Assembly: GCA_030533445.1 (NCBI GenBank)
Contig: CM060065.1
Location: 4,970,974-5,034,973, forward strand
DNA length: 64,000 nt
From: Cyprinodon diabolis
Taxonomy: Eukaryota > Chordata > Actinopteri > Cyprinodontiformes > Cyprinodontidae
Direction: 5' to 3'
Of this stretch, positions 45,957-57,415 are shown one piece after another (the first letter of the stretch is position 1; the number at the start of each line of letters is the position of its first letter). Under the pieces are notes generated by a model. The model saw only the letters and a program-made list of their open reading frames with translations, had not been told where the DNA came from and searched no databases. The translations under genes were made by a program, and so were the position numbers.

Positions 45957-46370
45957 TAGGGCTGGGTATTTTCGCCAAACTCCTGAATCGATTCGATTTT
46001 GATTCATTCAGTTCTAAATCGATTAATTTAGATTTGATCTGTTTTTACGCTAATGAAAGTGGTTCAACTATGTTTCAAAATACTCATGTATTTTGTTTTT
46101 TCTTGTCACATTAAACACAAAGTGCAAACTTGTAAATCTGACAGTTTAAACGTGAGATGTGAACAAAACTAACTATCTATATAACTAACAAAGCTATATT
46201 TGCAGCTGTCTGGCTTGAAGTCATCCTGAGTGCATCTTTCCTGCTCATTTGAATGCGAACGTCACGCGTCACTTTAAAATGAATCGATCTCATTCCCTAG
46301 ACATCGATTTTGCAAAAATGTAAAGGACTCAATTCAAAATCGGTTAAATCGATTTTTTTACACAGCCCTA
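45957..46370. mobile_element. MITE with TAGGGCTG termini (hAT-like)
   Basis: The ends TAGGGCTGGGTA and ACACAGCCCTA are inverted. The interior near both ends has ATCGATTC/AATCGATT words (CTGAATCGATTCGATTTTG and GGTTAAATCGATTTTTTT), giving a partial stem. It directly adjoins the Rex3-like fragment. Confidence 0.6.
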
Positions 46371-46374
46371 ACCC

Positions 46375-46648
46375 GTAGTGTGTCTGGGCTCTCCCTTAGA
46401 AGTAGGGTGAGGAGCTCGGTCATTCAGGGAGGACTCAGAGTAGAGCTGCTGCTCCTCCATATCGAGAGGAGCCAGTTATGGTGGCCGGGGCATCTGGTTA
46501 GGATGCCTCCTGGACGTCTCCCTGGTGAGGAGTTCCAGGCACGTCCCACCGGGAGGAGATCCAGGGGGACAACCAGGGCACGCTGGAGGGAACATGTTTC
46601 TCGGCTGGCCTGGGAACGCCTTGGGGGTTCTCACAGAGGAGCTGGTCC
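46375..46648 (+). pseudogene. Rex3/RTE-like LINE C-terminal fragment
   Basis: The frame at 46380 reads [35 protein letters not shown] and [11 protein letters not shown], the C-terminal region after the reverse transcriptase in fish Rex3/RTE elements. It runs straight into a GATG tail. Short GATG tandem tails are known for Rex3, so this is a 5'-truncated insertion in the + orientation. Confidence 0.75.
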
Positions 46649-47034
46649 ATGGATGGATGGATGGATGGATGATGGATGGATGGATGGATGGATGGATGAT
46701 GGATGGATGGATGGATGGATGGATGGATGGATGGATGGATGGATGGATGATGGATGAATGGATGGATGGATGATGGATGGATGGATGGATGGATGGATGG
46801 ATGGATGGATGGATGGATGGAGGATGGATGGATGGATGGATGGATGGATTGATGGATGGATGGATGGATGGATGGATGGATGGATGGATGGATGGATGAT
46901 GGATGGATGGATGGATGGATGGATGGATGGATGGATGGATGGATGGATGGATGGATGGATGGATGATGGATGGATGGATGGATGGATGGATGATGGATGG
47001 ATGGATGGATGGATGGATTGATGGATGGATGGAC
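46649..47034. repeat. (GGAT)n array, 3' tail of the Rex3-like LINE
   Basis: It is about 385 bp of GGAT units with GATGATGG phase slips and single substitutions. All frames on both strands are open (HPSI/MDGW ORFs), with no coding meaning. Confidence 0.95.
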
Positions 47035-47043
47035 TTTTTTTTT

Positions 47044-47265
47044 CATTCCGTAAAAGTAAAAAAAAATATCCACTGGACTTGGTTTCCAAGATTTGAAGAC
47101 GTTTCGCCACCTCTCCAGGAAGCTTTCTCAATTTCTCATGTTTGGATTGAGAAAGCTTCCTGGAGAGGTGGCGAAATGTCTTCAAATCTTGGAAACCAAG
47201 TCCAGTGGATATTTTTTAACTTTTACGGAATGACTATGACCTGGATGACTGAGAACCTTCATCAG
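47044..47265. repeat. Palindrome of two inverted Penelope-like tails
   Basis: Left arm 47044-47132 and right arm 47146-47232 are near-perfect inverted copies around a 13-bp centre (TTCTCATGTTTGG). Each arm holds AAGCTTCCTGGAGAGGTGGC, the AAGTCCAGTGGATAT segment and TTTTACGGAATG. The right arm continues as TGACTATGACCTGGATGACT. Confidence 0.9.
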
Positions 47266-48000
47266 CAGACTGTTTTTTTCCCTCCTCTATTATGTTTATG
47301 CCAGACTTGCTATATGTAGAAAAATGGGATCAAATACATTTCTTTTTCAGCAGCAGTTTTCTTTTTTCATAAACTAAAATAAATGTTTAACCTTCAAACT
47401 GCTGGCCCCAATTGTAGCTCCATCAATACCCTTGCCTAAACGTCCTAGTTCTCTGTGTGGTTTGTGTTGGACACAGTTAAACACCTTTAGGTTTAAAGTT
47501 CCCTTAATTGTGGAGTGGAAGGAAGGAGATGATTTTCAACATTTGAAATTAAGAATCATTAGTATTCTCCTCCCTTTTAATCTGAAACATTTATAAAAGT
47601 CCAGTGCCGTCAGCTGGCCTTTAGAAGTCACATAATTAGTAAGCAATTTTCCACCTCCTTTTAATTAAATTTTAGTTTAAGTGGTGCTGTTCTCCAGGCA
47701 TCGAGAAGAGCAAGATAAACAGCTGAGAAAGGCAGGGATAGCGCTGTGGAAAAGTTCAAGCAAGGTAAGGTCATTAATCATTAGAAAACATCATGGAAAT
47801 AAAAGTTCTGCAACCAGTTGGTGCTGTTGGCTTCAGATGACCGACATGGCAAAGACTCCAAGGACCAAAGAACTTGTAAAGACTGATTTCATCACAATTT
47901 AAAATGTGTGTGTGATACCGCAAGCAACATCTGACCCAAATATCTTTACTGATGTGTTAGTATGTTAAGCTGGATGAAAACAGAAATGTGATGCAAAGCA
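47266..48000. other. Intronic DNA without recognisable features
   Basis: Nothing recognisable was seen. Confidence 0.35.
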
Positions 48001-48008
48001 CCTGTAGG

Positions 48009-48748
48009 CCGAGGCGTAGCCAGAACTTTTTTATAAGGTTGGCCAGGCAATAACCAATGTACACTGAGGGGGGCCGAGTGGATCGGCGCCAGAACCTCAG
48101 GGTCAATCTATAGTGTTCCAACAGGAAAATTAATGAGCAAATCATTGATATTTTCTAAGTGAAGACAAACTATACTTTCAAAAAGCCTTTGCTGGATCCA
48201 TTTATTCAAGTCTCATTCATGTCTGCTTTCTACATAAAAGGAATAGTGGATAAATTCATTCAAGTTTGAGTTCTGGGCCAAACATCTTTTCCATTGTCAT
48301 TACTTACCTCCTTTTATCGTTAATCATTTAGCATAAAATTGATATTTACTATTAATATTATATTTAAATACATTGAGTATTTAATAGGTTTTTATTAAAA
48401 TAGTGATTTATCTCTGATTTCACTGAAGACTCCTACATTACTTGCTGAGACAACCTTTTCTCTTTACCCCATAAAAAACTAAATCTGCTTCTGAAAAGAG
48501 CAGGATTCTGTACTTATCATCTTTAATGTTAGTATATTGATGTGCATAATTATCCACAATGTTTTTATTGTCAAGTAATTGTTAATATATGATCAATTTT
48601 AATGTTTTGAATATTCCACTTGAGAGTATTACCGCTTCCACCATCTGCATTAGAGGAAAAGAAATAGTAGGGTTGGCTGCAGGGGTGGTCAGTGATTGGC
48701 TAAGGGTGGCCATCGCCACCCCTGGCCCCCCATCTAGCTCCACCCCTG
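48009..48748. mobile_element. hAT-like element (copy 2 of 3816-5344), uninterrupted
   Basis: The ends are CCGAGGCGTAGCCAG and CTCCACCCCTG. The flanks CCTGTAGG (48001-48008) and CTTGTAGG (48749-48756) match at 7 of 8 bases. It has the empty site for the 800-bp Harbinger-like insertion of copy 1. Confidence 0.85.
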
Positions 48749-48929
48749 CTTGTAGGCTGTAACAAGTGTCATGAGTGTCTGTTGATGGGTGGACAACCTC
48801 AAAACCAAGTTTTAAAGAATCTAGAGATAAATTTCTTGCTTGTTAGGACATATGAATGAGCTGTTAAAGTTGTTCAAATTAAACAAGGCAAAAACGTTCT
48901 TCTCAAATTGAGCCCTTTAGACAAGTAAT

Positions 48930-49340
48930 CTTTTTGTAATTTCATTAAGGATCCCCATTAGCTGTTGCCATGGCAAACAGCTAGTCTTCCTGGGATCCAG
49001 ATTAAAAACAGACAATACAAAGCACAGTCACAAATATTACATTTCCAAAAATGTAATTTCTCAACAAATAGTTTAGAAATTATCAGGGAATGAACAAGTA
49101 AAATAAAATATCCAATTAAACAAAAACACTTCAGGGCATCAAACAGAGTCTCTTTTTAAAGGATAATTTGCTATTAGTGCAGCAGATGTATGAAGGGTGA
49201 TTGTTCGAAAGATACAATACTCTATATAAAAAATATATCTTTATAGCATTGTTCTTTGGACCTGGTAAAAAAGCTGCCCATATCCTGGCACCTTTGGTGT
49301 TGTGATGATGAACAGAATTAATTAAACAATGTAAACAACT
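48930..49340 (-). mobile_element. LINE 3' UTR fragment (minus strand), unclassified
   Basis: The segment ATTAAGGATCCCCATTAGCTG, TTCCTGGGATCC and GCTGCCCATATCCTGGCACC resembles, in complement, a recurrent fish LINE 3' UTR ending in TAATGGGGATCCTTAAT. No coding part is left; the assignment rests on memory of the motif. Confidence 0.4.
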
Positions 49341-49364
49341 GGTTAGTTTAAAAAAAATTGAGAT

Positions 49365-49808
49365 TCAATTCAGTTTATTTCTATAGCTCCAATTTACAGA
49401 ATGTCTTCTCAAGTCACTTTATAGATCCAGATCAATCAGATCATCCAGTCAGATTAAAGGTTCCAAGTTTCTATTAAAGGAAAACCAGCTGATTGGATCG
49501 AGTCATTGACTTTAATGGATTTTCTCCTCCTGGATGAGCAGGTAGCTATGCCGCTATGTCTGGGAAAGAAACAGGGCTACACTGGAAAACAGGCCAAGCT
49601 CTAACATCTGTAAACGAAGGTGTTGATGGCAGCAGCACAGCTGATATTTCTCTTCAGGATGGAGTCACAGGAACAGACCAGATGAAGCTACTATGAGAAA
49701 AAGCAGAGAGAGCAGAACGTTAGAGATTGAACTAAAAGATTCTGCAGAGTTGGAAAATAGAGATAGAATGAAGCAGAAATGATTAAAAAGTGGTCCCTAT
49801 GTCCTTCT
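49365..49808 (-). mobile_element. L2-like LINE 3' fragment (copy G), internally deleted
   Basis: It begins ATTCAATTCAGTTTATTTCT and then skips from GATCGAGTCATTGACT to ACAGGGCTACACTGGAAAAC, losing about 250 bp present in copy B. It ends GGTCCCTATGTCC. Confidence 0.85.
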
Positions 49809-49810
49809 TT

Positions 49811-50104
49811 AATATATATATATATATATAAAAAAAAAACTACTGTTTTCTCACCCCTCGTGGGGTGGTATGTGTCATCCTCAAGCTCGGGTCCTCTACC
49901 AGAGGCCTGGGAGTTTGAGGGTTCTGCGCAGTATCTTAGCTGTTCCTAGGACTGCGCTCTTCTGGACAGAGACCTCTGATGTTTTACCTGGAATCTGCTG
50001 TAGCCACTCTCCCAGTTTGGGGGTCACAGCCCCCAGTGCTCCAATTACCACTGCTGCTCTTACTTTCCACATCTTTTCTAGCTCCTCTTTCAGCCCTCGG
50101 TATT

Positions 50105-50107
<3 letters not shown>
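49811..50107 (-). pseudogene. R4/Dong-like LINE 3' end, minus strand
   Basis: In complement, 49850-50107 reads ELEKMWKVRAAVVIGALGAV, TPKLGEWLQQIPG and SAVLGTAKILR, the extreme C-terminus of the same family as 34784-35345. A TA/A-rich tail follows at 49811-49840 and the 5' side is cut by (TA)n at 50108. Confidence 0.7.

Positions 50108-50188
<81 letters not shown>
50108..50188. repeat. (TA)n microsatellite
   Basis: It is a TA run of about 80 bp adjoining the R4/Dong-like fragment. Confidence 0.95.
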
Positions 50189-50189
<1 letters not shown>

Positions 50190-53100
50190 TGTATATATTA
50201 AAGAGAATTGGTCCTAGCACTGATCCCTGGTGTACTCCACAGGTAACCTTTGAGCATTAGGAAGATTTGTCATTAGCATGAAAAACCTTAAATTTGATCT
50301 AGATCTATAGATCTAGATGTCATTGTCTGTTCAGTTACATTGGGTTGCTCTAAATACACTACATTGCAGAGTCCAAATGGAACACAGGTTTCTGAGTTGG
50401 ACTAACAGAGAAGCCTAAAACACAAAATATTTGTTTCTTATTTTATGGAGCAATAATCAAAGTTTCAGTCTTTTGAGAGAAAAGCTGAAATAGTTTTTAC
50501 TTTACCACAGTTTTATAAACCATATAGTATAGCATGATGTCATCAGCATAAAGTGATTACGGACATTCCTAAAGTGGTGGATTACCTGCCCAACACAGAA
50601 CAATTTTATACCACATGAACATTTTTATATATTTTTTTTTTTTTTTACCAGATCTGTTCCTTTTTCATCTATTATATTACATTTATAATAGATGAAATCT
50701 AGTATCTGTGGTTCTATGATACCAAACCTCAGCAGGCAGGTATTCCTAAAACAATAACAGAGACTGGGAGCTGTTTATTAATTAACTCTTATAACCAGGT
50801 GGGGTCCAGTAGTTTTGATAAAATTTCTTCCTTTGTAAACACTAACCTTTGACACCTACTGACATTGTTTTTTAGTCAAACAAAACTTTATTTTCTCAGC
50901 AGCCAGGTCTGCTCTGGTTGGTGTGTTTGTGCTGAAGGAGTGAAGGTAAACTGGTTGTTATATGAGACTTAATGAGAATTTTGTTTTAGCAGAAAACAAA
51001 CTCATTATTTTTCCTAGTGTGTAATGATTTGTTTTCTTATTCACATTATTATACATTAAGCTGTTACAGGAAACAGCCAGTAGTTTCCAGGGTCTGATTT
51101 TTAAAAGGAAACACATTAATTTTCAGGTCAGCTGTAGCTCCCTATCCTTCGTTGGATATTGCCCTAATAACTAATATTTTTCTCTTAGCCAGTTGTAGCG
51201 AATGTCCACATAGAGCTGCAAAGCTGGGTACACAATGACTTGTGTTTGCCCAGAAGATATGAAATAAAAGCAAGTTAAACTGTACAGTTATTTGTCTTGT
51301 CCAGTGCAGTGCATTGGTTGCCCGATAGCGACCTGGGAAATGAACTGCAGAGTTTTAAGCCACTGAATGTCATTTCAAACCATGAAATTTTGCTGAATAG
51401 ATTTCATATTATAAATGTCTAAATGTTGCATACTCTGTGGTGGGCTAAAGTGCCGGCATTTAAAATGCATTAATGTTTTTTTTATTCATTTTATGATCAA
51501 AAGTTTATTCAACTGTTGTTTTCTCCCGTTACTTGTGCTAAAGGAACTATCCATGGTCCTGAATTACCTCCCGCTCTCCTTTCAGTTTACATGCCACAGA
51601 ATAAGCACATGCCTCCAGCTGCTGTACAATCCTCTGCAGCGCTTCTTTTTATGCATCTAACAGTCACAGATAAAAAAAACTCACACAGCTTTGAACTGCC
51701 CGTGTTAAAGGAAATGTCTGCTCATATTCAGAATTCATACTTAATTAAATTGAATTGAATCACTGGCGTAAGATGTCAGGACTAAGGTGTTACTATATTT
51801 GGGCAAAAATTGCCCCTCCTAGACTCAGTGATCGTGATAAAAATTATTGTTTTTATTTTTTTACTGAATAATTCAAAATGTATTAAAGAACCGCAAACAT
51901 ATTAGTTTTAGGTATAGATATTAATCCACTGATTATTCCTTGCTCACCGGACTTTTCCTGTAAGTCCAAATCTAGACCAAGGCAGTCCACTGAGCTTCTA
52001 CCTGGGCTACCATGTGATGAGATTTACACCAGCTTGTTACTTCTTTGGTCACTGTTAGCTTTAGACTTTGCTTCAACTGTTCTCCTCCATTATGCCGAGA
52101 GTTGTTTAATCAAATAATATTCAGACTGTCATCAATTGAACACATTTCACACTAGGTGTGTGTTAGTACGACAAATGAAAATGTGAATTAAGCTCAAATT
52201 GTGGGCAAACAGATAATTCTGCACATATATGGAATAAATTCACTACAACTTCCATTCAGAATATAAGTTTATTAACAAAAATCCGTCAGTCGAACATATT
52301 TCAGTTGAAAACAGATCAAGTTAAAAAGGAAATGATGCAGTGATATAACAGCTCAGCCTGTATTGTATGTTTGGACTGTATTGAATTTGGACTGATCTCA
52401 AATTAGCTCTTAAACTAATTGAGATAAACTGGAATGTTTTCAAACCAGTTGGGGTAAATAAAACATGATTGTCCAAATAATACTTAATTAAACAATGTGC
52501 TTAATCAGAAACCAGTAATTATCTAGATAATGGCCTGTATGCCCAGCTCCGCTACTTCCTAAACTTGGCCACTGTCGTCATGGTTAATGAGGTCAGACTA
52601 TGAAAGACAGGAAACAAAGGTGCTGCTGAAGTTCAGAAAGTAGTGGAGCTGCGCAAATAGCCCACTGATAGGATAAAACCACTTTGCTTTGTTAGCCAGG
52701 TTTGGTTTTTGAAGAAAAAGGCTAGAAGCTACCAGACACAAGGGAACTCGTTTTAAAGGACTTCTTCGTCATCTTTTAACAATAAAATATCATTAAAATA
52801 GCTGTATACAGTGCCATATTAGCGTTCAAACCTTAATTGAAATCATGTCAGCATGGAGTTGGCCACCTTGTGATCTCCATTTGCTTCTGGCTCGCTTGTT
52901 CTTACACAACAATAAGCATGTAGAATGAGCAGAAAACATAAAAAAAAAAACCTTTGTATTGCAGCCAAAAACTCTTACCCTTACTTTTCCAAACCTCTGT
53001 CCTCTATGATCTCTGTTTTGGGATGCTGAGCTATCCACAAAGTTTAAGAAAGTTTGGTCCAGGCTACATTGGATGGGCCTGTGTTCATGTGGCGGAGCCT

Positions 53101-53280
53101 GGAGGTTAGTTTAGGTTCTGAGTTACTCTTGTAGTCTAATACAGAATGTTAGAGACAGTGTGCTTTGCAGCAGTGTGGTACTGAAATAGCCACAGAGCTT
53201 TTGAGCAGTTCAAATGTTCTGATCCTTGGCCTGCCATTCAGGAGATCTCACCAATGTGGTCAGGTAGGTGGGTTTGACTC
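50190..53280. other. Intronic DNA, mostly unassigned
   Basis: It contains a 22-bp perfect palindrome at 50297-50318 and a poly-T run near 50630. No gene is supported; the frames at 51415-51758 have no family signature. Confidence 0.35.
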
Positions 53281-53284
53281 GAAT

Positions 53285-53780
53285 GCAATCCCTCACACTA
53301 AGCATGCTTGTAGCGACAGTTGAGAGGAAAAACTTCATTTTAACAGGAAGAAACCTCAAGCAGAACCAGACTCACTGTGAGCGGCCATCTGCCGAGGCCG
53401 ACTGGGGTTCAAGGAGACAGAAGTAGACATAGAAAAAGAAGCTGAGATATAAAATGTTACTATAAATCAGCTCCACACGCAGCCCCGTTCAGGAAACACA
53501 CAGCCAGGTAGACGAACTCCAAACCAGCTCCCATGTCAGGAGATGAAGAGAGCACATCCACCCAGTCACAGTCAGAGAAACAGGACTACACTGAAAAACA
53601 GGCTGATCTGGAACATATGTAAACAAAGGTGTTGATGGCAGCAGCACAGCTGTTATTTCTTTCCAGGATGGAGTCACAGCCGAAATGAAACAAGAAGAGG
53701 CAAAGCTACTATGAGAAAAAATATAATGTATATATAAAATGAAGCAGCATGATGAAAAAGGGGTCCCTATGTCTTCAAAC
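53285..53780 (-). mobile_element. L2-like LINE 3' fragment (copy H)
   Basis: It runs from AATCCCTCACACTAAGCATG to GGGGTCCCTATGTC. It ends about 65 bp upstream of the cadherin exon at 53847. Confidence 0.85.
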
Positions 53781-53846
53781 CGACTTTATTGAATCCAAAA
53801 GCAATTGTCATGACACCATTTTTCCCCCCTTAAAATCTGTCTGCAG

Positions 53847-54091
53847 GTGTCCACCTGGTCACATGGTTCGTGTGAACGGCACCAAAAAGTCCTGTGTGTA
53901 CACCCTGTGTGCTGCTCGTCCCTGTCACAGAGGAACCTGCGTAGCCCAGTCCCCCTCAAAGTTCACCTGTCACTGTCCAGAGGGCTTCAGAGGGCGCCAC
54001 TGTGAGACGACATTAGCAATTTACAGAGACGACGTGGGCCTGAGCTTCAGCTCACTCTTTGCCATCTGCATCTGCTTTATGGCGTTACTGG
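53847..54091 (+). CDS. Type III cadherin exon: EGF-like modules and start of transmembrane segment
   Basis: The exon has 245 bp, enters in phase 2 and leaves in phase 1 (CTG-G/GTAAGT). It finishes the first EGF-like module (RCPPGHMVRVNGTKKSC, with an NGT glycosylation sequon) and encodes a second complete one: CAARPC, HRGTC, and FTCHCPEGFRGRHC, six cysteines in EGF order. After ETTLAIYRDDVG the chain turns hydrophobic (LSFSSLFAICICFMALL), the beginning of the membrane helix. Laminin-G, EGF and membrane order is that of DN-/Hz-type cadherins. The catenin-binding cytoplasmic tail should follow in later exons, which I did not find with confidence in the remaining 9.9 kb. Confidence 0.85.
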
Positions 54092-54285
54092 GTAAGTGAT
54101 GCATTTGATCACAGCAGGGGGGCAGAAATGGGTCAATTGTCACAGGCCCAGGACAGAGGGGGAAAAACAATTGACACTCTGACCATTAGAAATACAGGCA
54201 GATGTAATCTTTCACATAATTTTTGTGAGAAAAATATAAAATCTTAGATTAATTACATAGATAGATAGAAAGACAGATAGATAGG

Positions 54286-54287
<2 letters not shown>

Positions 54288-54339
<52 letters not shown>
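54288..54339. repeat. (TA)n microsatellite
   Basis: It is a TA run of about 50 bp preceded by GATA-type units (ATAGATAGATAG near 54258). Confidence 0.95.
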
Positions 54340-54341
<2 letters not shown>

Positions 54342-55395
54342 ATATGCTATATAAACTAACTTTAAAGTTCGTTTCACTGCAAACTAAGAATGTCAGATCT
54401 TCAGAAGTCCATCGCACAGAAACAAAGACAAAAACGGAAGATGACACTGAAGCGTTGAGGGATTTAATGACCAAATATTAAAAATAAGCTGAGGATGACA
54501 CAGGAACAGGTCCAGAGTTGCAGCAGAATGATGCCCATTCAGAGCCAATTAAGAAACTACGCGTTTATCAATTGATTTTAAAGTATAGCATCCGCTAGCT
54601 TGTGTCAGGGAGAAAAACACATTTACTTTTACAGAAAGCTTCGCGGGCCGGCATGTGTTTGAGGAGGAGACAGAGAGCCATCCCTTCCAATCGTGCAGAG
54701 CGGGGGCCCAAAAAGTCTGTGTTGTCCCAGGCCCTAGCATAGCTCTCAGCTACCCTGCATGTGATGTTTTTATGATTTGACAGCTGGATGTTTGTGGTGT
54801 GAACATTTTCCTCATTTATTGAAGGAGTCAAACAATTCTAAATATAAATACTCCAGGTGCTTATTTGTATACTGTATGAAGTAAAATATACCAAAATAGT
54901 TTTTTTCTCATTCCAGATCATCATCGAGTTGTAATATCATCCTAACCTCAATAAATATAACATTTGTTTTTCAAATGATTAGATTTTTTTAAAGTATTTT
55001 AAGGCCAAACTAGACATCTGGATTGAGGAATGATTCCCAGTTCGCAGTAATTAGTTGTGCAACCTTGGCATCAGCGATGCCTCTAGGTGTTTATGTTAGC
55101 TGACCAGGAGTCTTTATGTTGCTAATTGGGGGGTTTATTGAGCACAGGCATCCTGTTAAATGCTATTTAGGTCCAGCGAAAACATGATGTGTTAAACTTT
55201 ATCTTTTTGTGTTCTGTATTTTATCTTATTAGGTTATTTAGGAAAATGGAGTTTCTTCATGAAACTAAACAGAACATTTTGTAAAGTAGAGATAATGAAA
55301 CAAGTTAAAAACGTGTTCTCACACAGAGAACAAAGCTTTTTCAACTCAAAATTGAATTGGGTTCGATTTGAAATTCAATTCAAATTTTTAATTCA
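54340..55395. other. Intronic DNA without recognisable features
   Basis: No exon with cadherin cytoplasmic motifs or repeat end was recognised. Confidence 0.35.
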
Positions 55396-55540
55396 AAATT
55401 GAATTGAAATTTTGAATTGAAAAGGCTTCCTGGATGGGAAGCAAAACGTCTTCAAACTTTGAAACAAAGTCCAGTGGATTGTTTTTTCAGTTTTTGGAAC
55501 GACTATGACCTGGATGACTGAGAATCTTCACCAGCATATT
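55340..55540 (+). mobile_element. Penelope-like 3' tail repeat, copy with ATTGAA palindromic run
   Basis: AAAGGCTTCCTGGATGGGAAG, AAAACGTCTTCAAAC and GACCTGGATGACTGAGAATC define the tail. It is preceded by a run of CAAAATTGAATTG/CAATTCAAATT words that can fold on itself (55340-55425). Confidence 0.7.
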
Positions 55541-55639
55541 CCAATTAAAGTGATTAAATGATACAAACATGAACAAGAAAATAAAAGGAAAATGGGTCAT
55601 AGCCGAGTTAAAGGCAAAAATATGGGATTTTATCTGGAT

Positions 55640-56200
55640 TTAAATTAGGGTTTCTGCTTTTTTCCAGTTTTCTGGGAGTTTATTCCAGATTAGAGGAGCA
55701 TAACAACTAAAAGCTGCTGAAAGTAGACCTGAGAGGTCTGGCTGTCGATCCACTGCCAACCAGTCTTTAATGTATTTTGGAGCTCAGCCATTCAGCAATT
55801 TCTAGACTGATAGAAGGACTTAAAAGTCTATTCTCTGCGATAGGGGGGGCCAGAGGAAGAGCTTCAGAACTGGGCTGATGTTCTCCACTTTCTTAGTTCT
55901 AGTGAGGACGCGGGCAGCAGCATTATGCATCAGCTGCAGCTGTCTGATCCACTTCTACTAAAGATGAATGAAGCAGGAAGTAGTTCTTCAACATTAGTCC
56001 TGTAATCCTGAAGATGTTCCTCAGGTGATAGAAGGTCCAGTTTGTTCAGGTCTTTATGAGCCTCTGAAGGTTCAGGTCTGAGTTCATCACTATTCTTAGA
56101 TTTAGAGCCTGATTGCTGCTTTGTAGCTGGATTGGCTGAAGCTGAATGCCACATGGGATCATTGTGGTTCTGATGGAAGTTCTGTTACAGAAAGGCAGAT
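55640..56200 (-). pseudogene. LINE (L2/CR1-group) reverse transcriptase fragment, degraded
   Basis: In complement, GATGCATAATGCTGCTGCC follows GATCAGACAGCTGCAGCTG, the nucleotide equivalent of the LQLIQNAAARVL motif of L2-type polymerases. Frames are broken throughout. Confidence 0.5.
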
Positions 56201-57240
56201 CCATTTAGATAGCTTAAAAATATTTTTAGAATTGTATTTCTTTTCAGCATTTCAAGTTTAGTTTTACTTATTTGTGAAGTTTTTTTCATTAAACAAATTT
56301 AAATCAAAAATAAGAGAAAACCTGAATGGAGGGAAATACTTTTTCACAGTATGAGCAAACATATTAGATCTTCTTCAGGCATCAGTGGGGTTCAGCGGCT
56401 CTCATTGGGAGGCCTTATTTTAAAATGATATTCCTCTCTGCCCTTGTAACCTCAACATATGCCTCATGTGTAGGAGTATATAAAAGAAAAAATAGATGCT
56501 GCATGAAATTTTGAACATATTTAACCTTCTGCTTTGGAACATTTCCTCTGCTGTTTGGTGCAGAAAAGGTCAGAACACGTTTTAAAGGTTTTTAAATAAA
56601 TGTACATAGAGGATTATCAAAGCTGCTGCATTAGTGTCCGCTCCATCGGAGAACCGGCTGCCCTTGGGTAATGAATTTATTGAAGATGAAACCTTTCACA
56701 GGAAGAGGAGATGCTTCATGTTAGGCCGCTCTCTAAAGGAAATTTCTGTGAAGACTGAGATACAAAGGTCATGTGAAGCTGGTGTTTTTCACCCTGCCAT
56801 AAGGATATACCCATGCTGAATTAAAAAAAATTCACCTCAGTGTCTTGTATCACAAAGTTGTTTGCTTTGCTCTTCCAGCTGAGGAGGTGTTTGAATCTAA
56901 GGAGGCAGATAAGTTCAGGTAAAAGATTCAAAACGTAGCCTGGGGCTCAACATCTTAACAAGAAACATAAAACAGCCAGCAAACTCTGGGTTTTTCCTTC
57001 ATTTTCAGGAAAAAAAAGAACATGTCGTTTTGTTTTTAAATCAGAGATTTAAAATCACTTCCCAAAAATATTTACCTTTAATTTGACCAAAACAGGCTCT
57101 ACTGAACATGTGTTTTCAACTATGATAATATAGTTCATATTGTTTTCTTCAACTGTCTTATGGGAAAAGTCTAACTAATATATTCAACAGAAATAATTAA
57201 CTAATTAGCTGCTGTTCTGTTTGTCCAGACCTTTCTGGAG
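56201..57240. other. Intronic DNA, with one weak 40-bp exon candidate
   Basis: The stretch 56879-56918 is bounded by TTTGCTTTGCTCTTCCAG and CAG/GTAAAA and is open in the phase required after the exon at 53847-54091. It is discussed as a finding; I do not call it a gene part. Confidence 0.3.
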
Positions 57241-57325
57241 TTAAAGCAATCAGCTGGTTTTCCTTCCATGACCTGATGGGAGATGTGATTAGAATTGGAA
57301 CAATAGAAATAAACTGAATTGAAAT
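57240..57325 (+). mobile_element. L2-like LINE 3' tail remnant
   Basis: The words CAGCTGGTTTTCCTTCCATG, GATGGGAGATGTGATTAGAATTGG and AATAGAAATAAACTGAATTG follow the family tail, with divergence. Confidence 0.6.
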
Positions 57326-57415
57326 TAATTCCATCAGCTTTAAATAGGTAAAGTAGAACTATTACCTCTACATGTTCCTAAGAGAAAGCCATACTTGGAC
57401 TGGTGTCAATTAGCT

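Larger units (their letters stand above)
16273..53846 (+). other. Cadherin intron, 37.6 kb
   Basis: The intron splits an EGF-like module between exons 16092-16272 and 53847-54091 in phase 2 (AG plus G gives Arg). It is bounded by GTAAAC and TTAAAATCTGTCTGCAG. It contains most of the transposons described below and no other supported host gene. Confidence 0.75.

Noticed and set aside
46380..47319. Long HPSI/MDGW frames
   Set aside because: They are translations of (GGAT)n on both strands.
49870..50260. Frames ending in YIYIYI
   Set aside because: They are antisense of the R4/Dong-like LINE end running into (TA)n.
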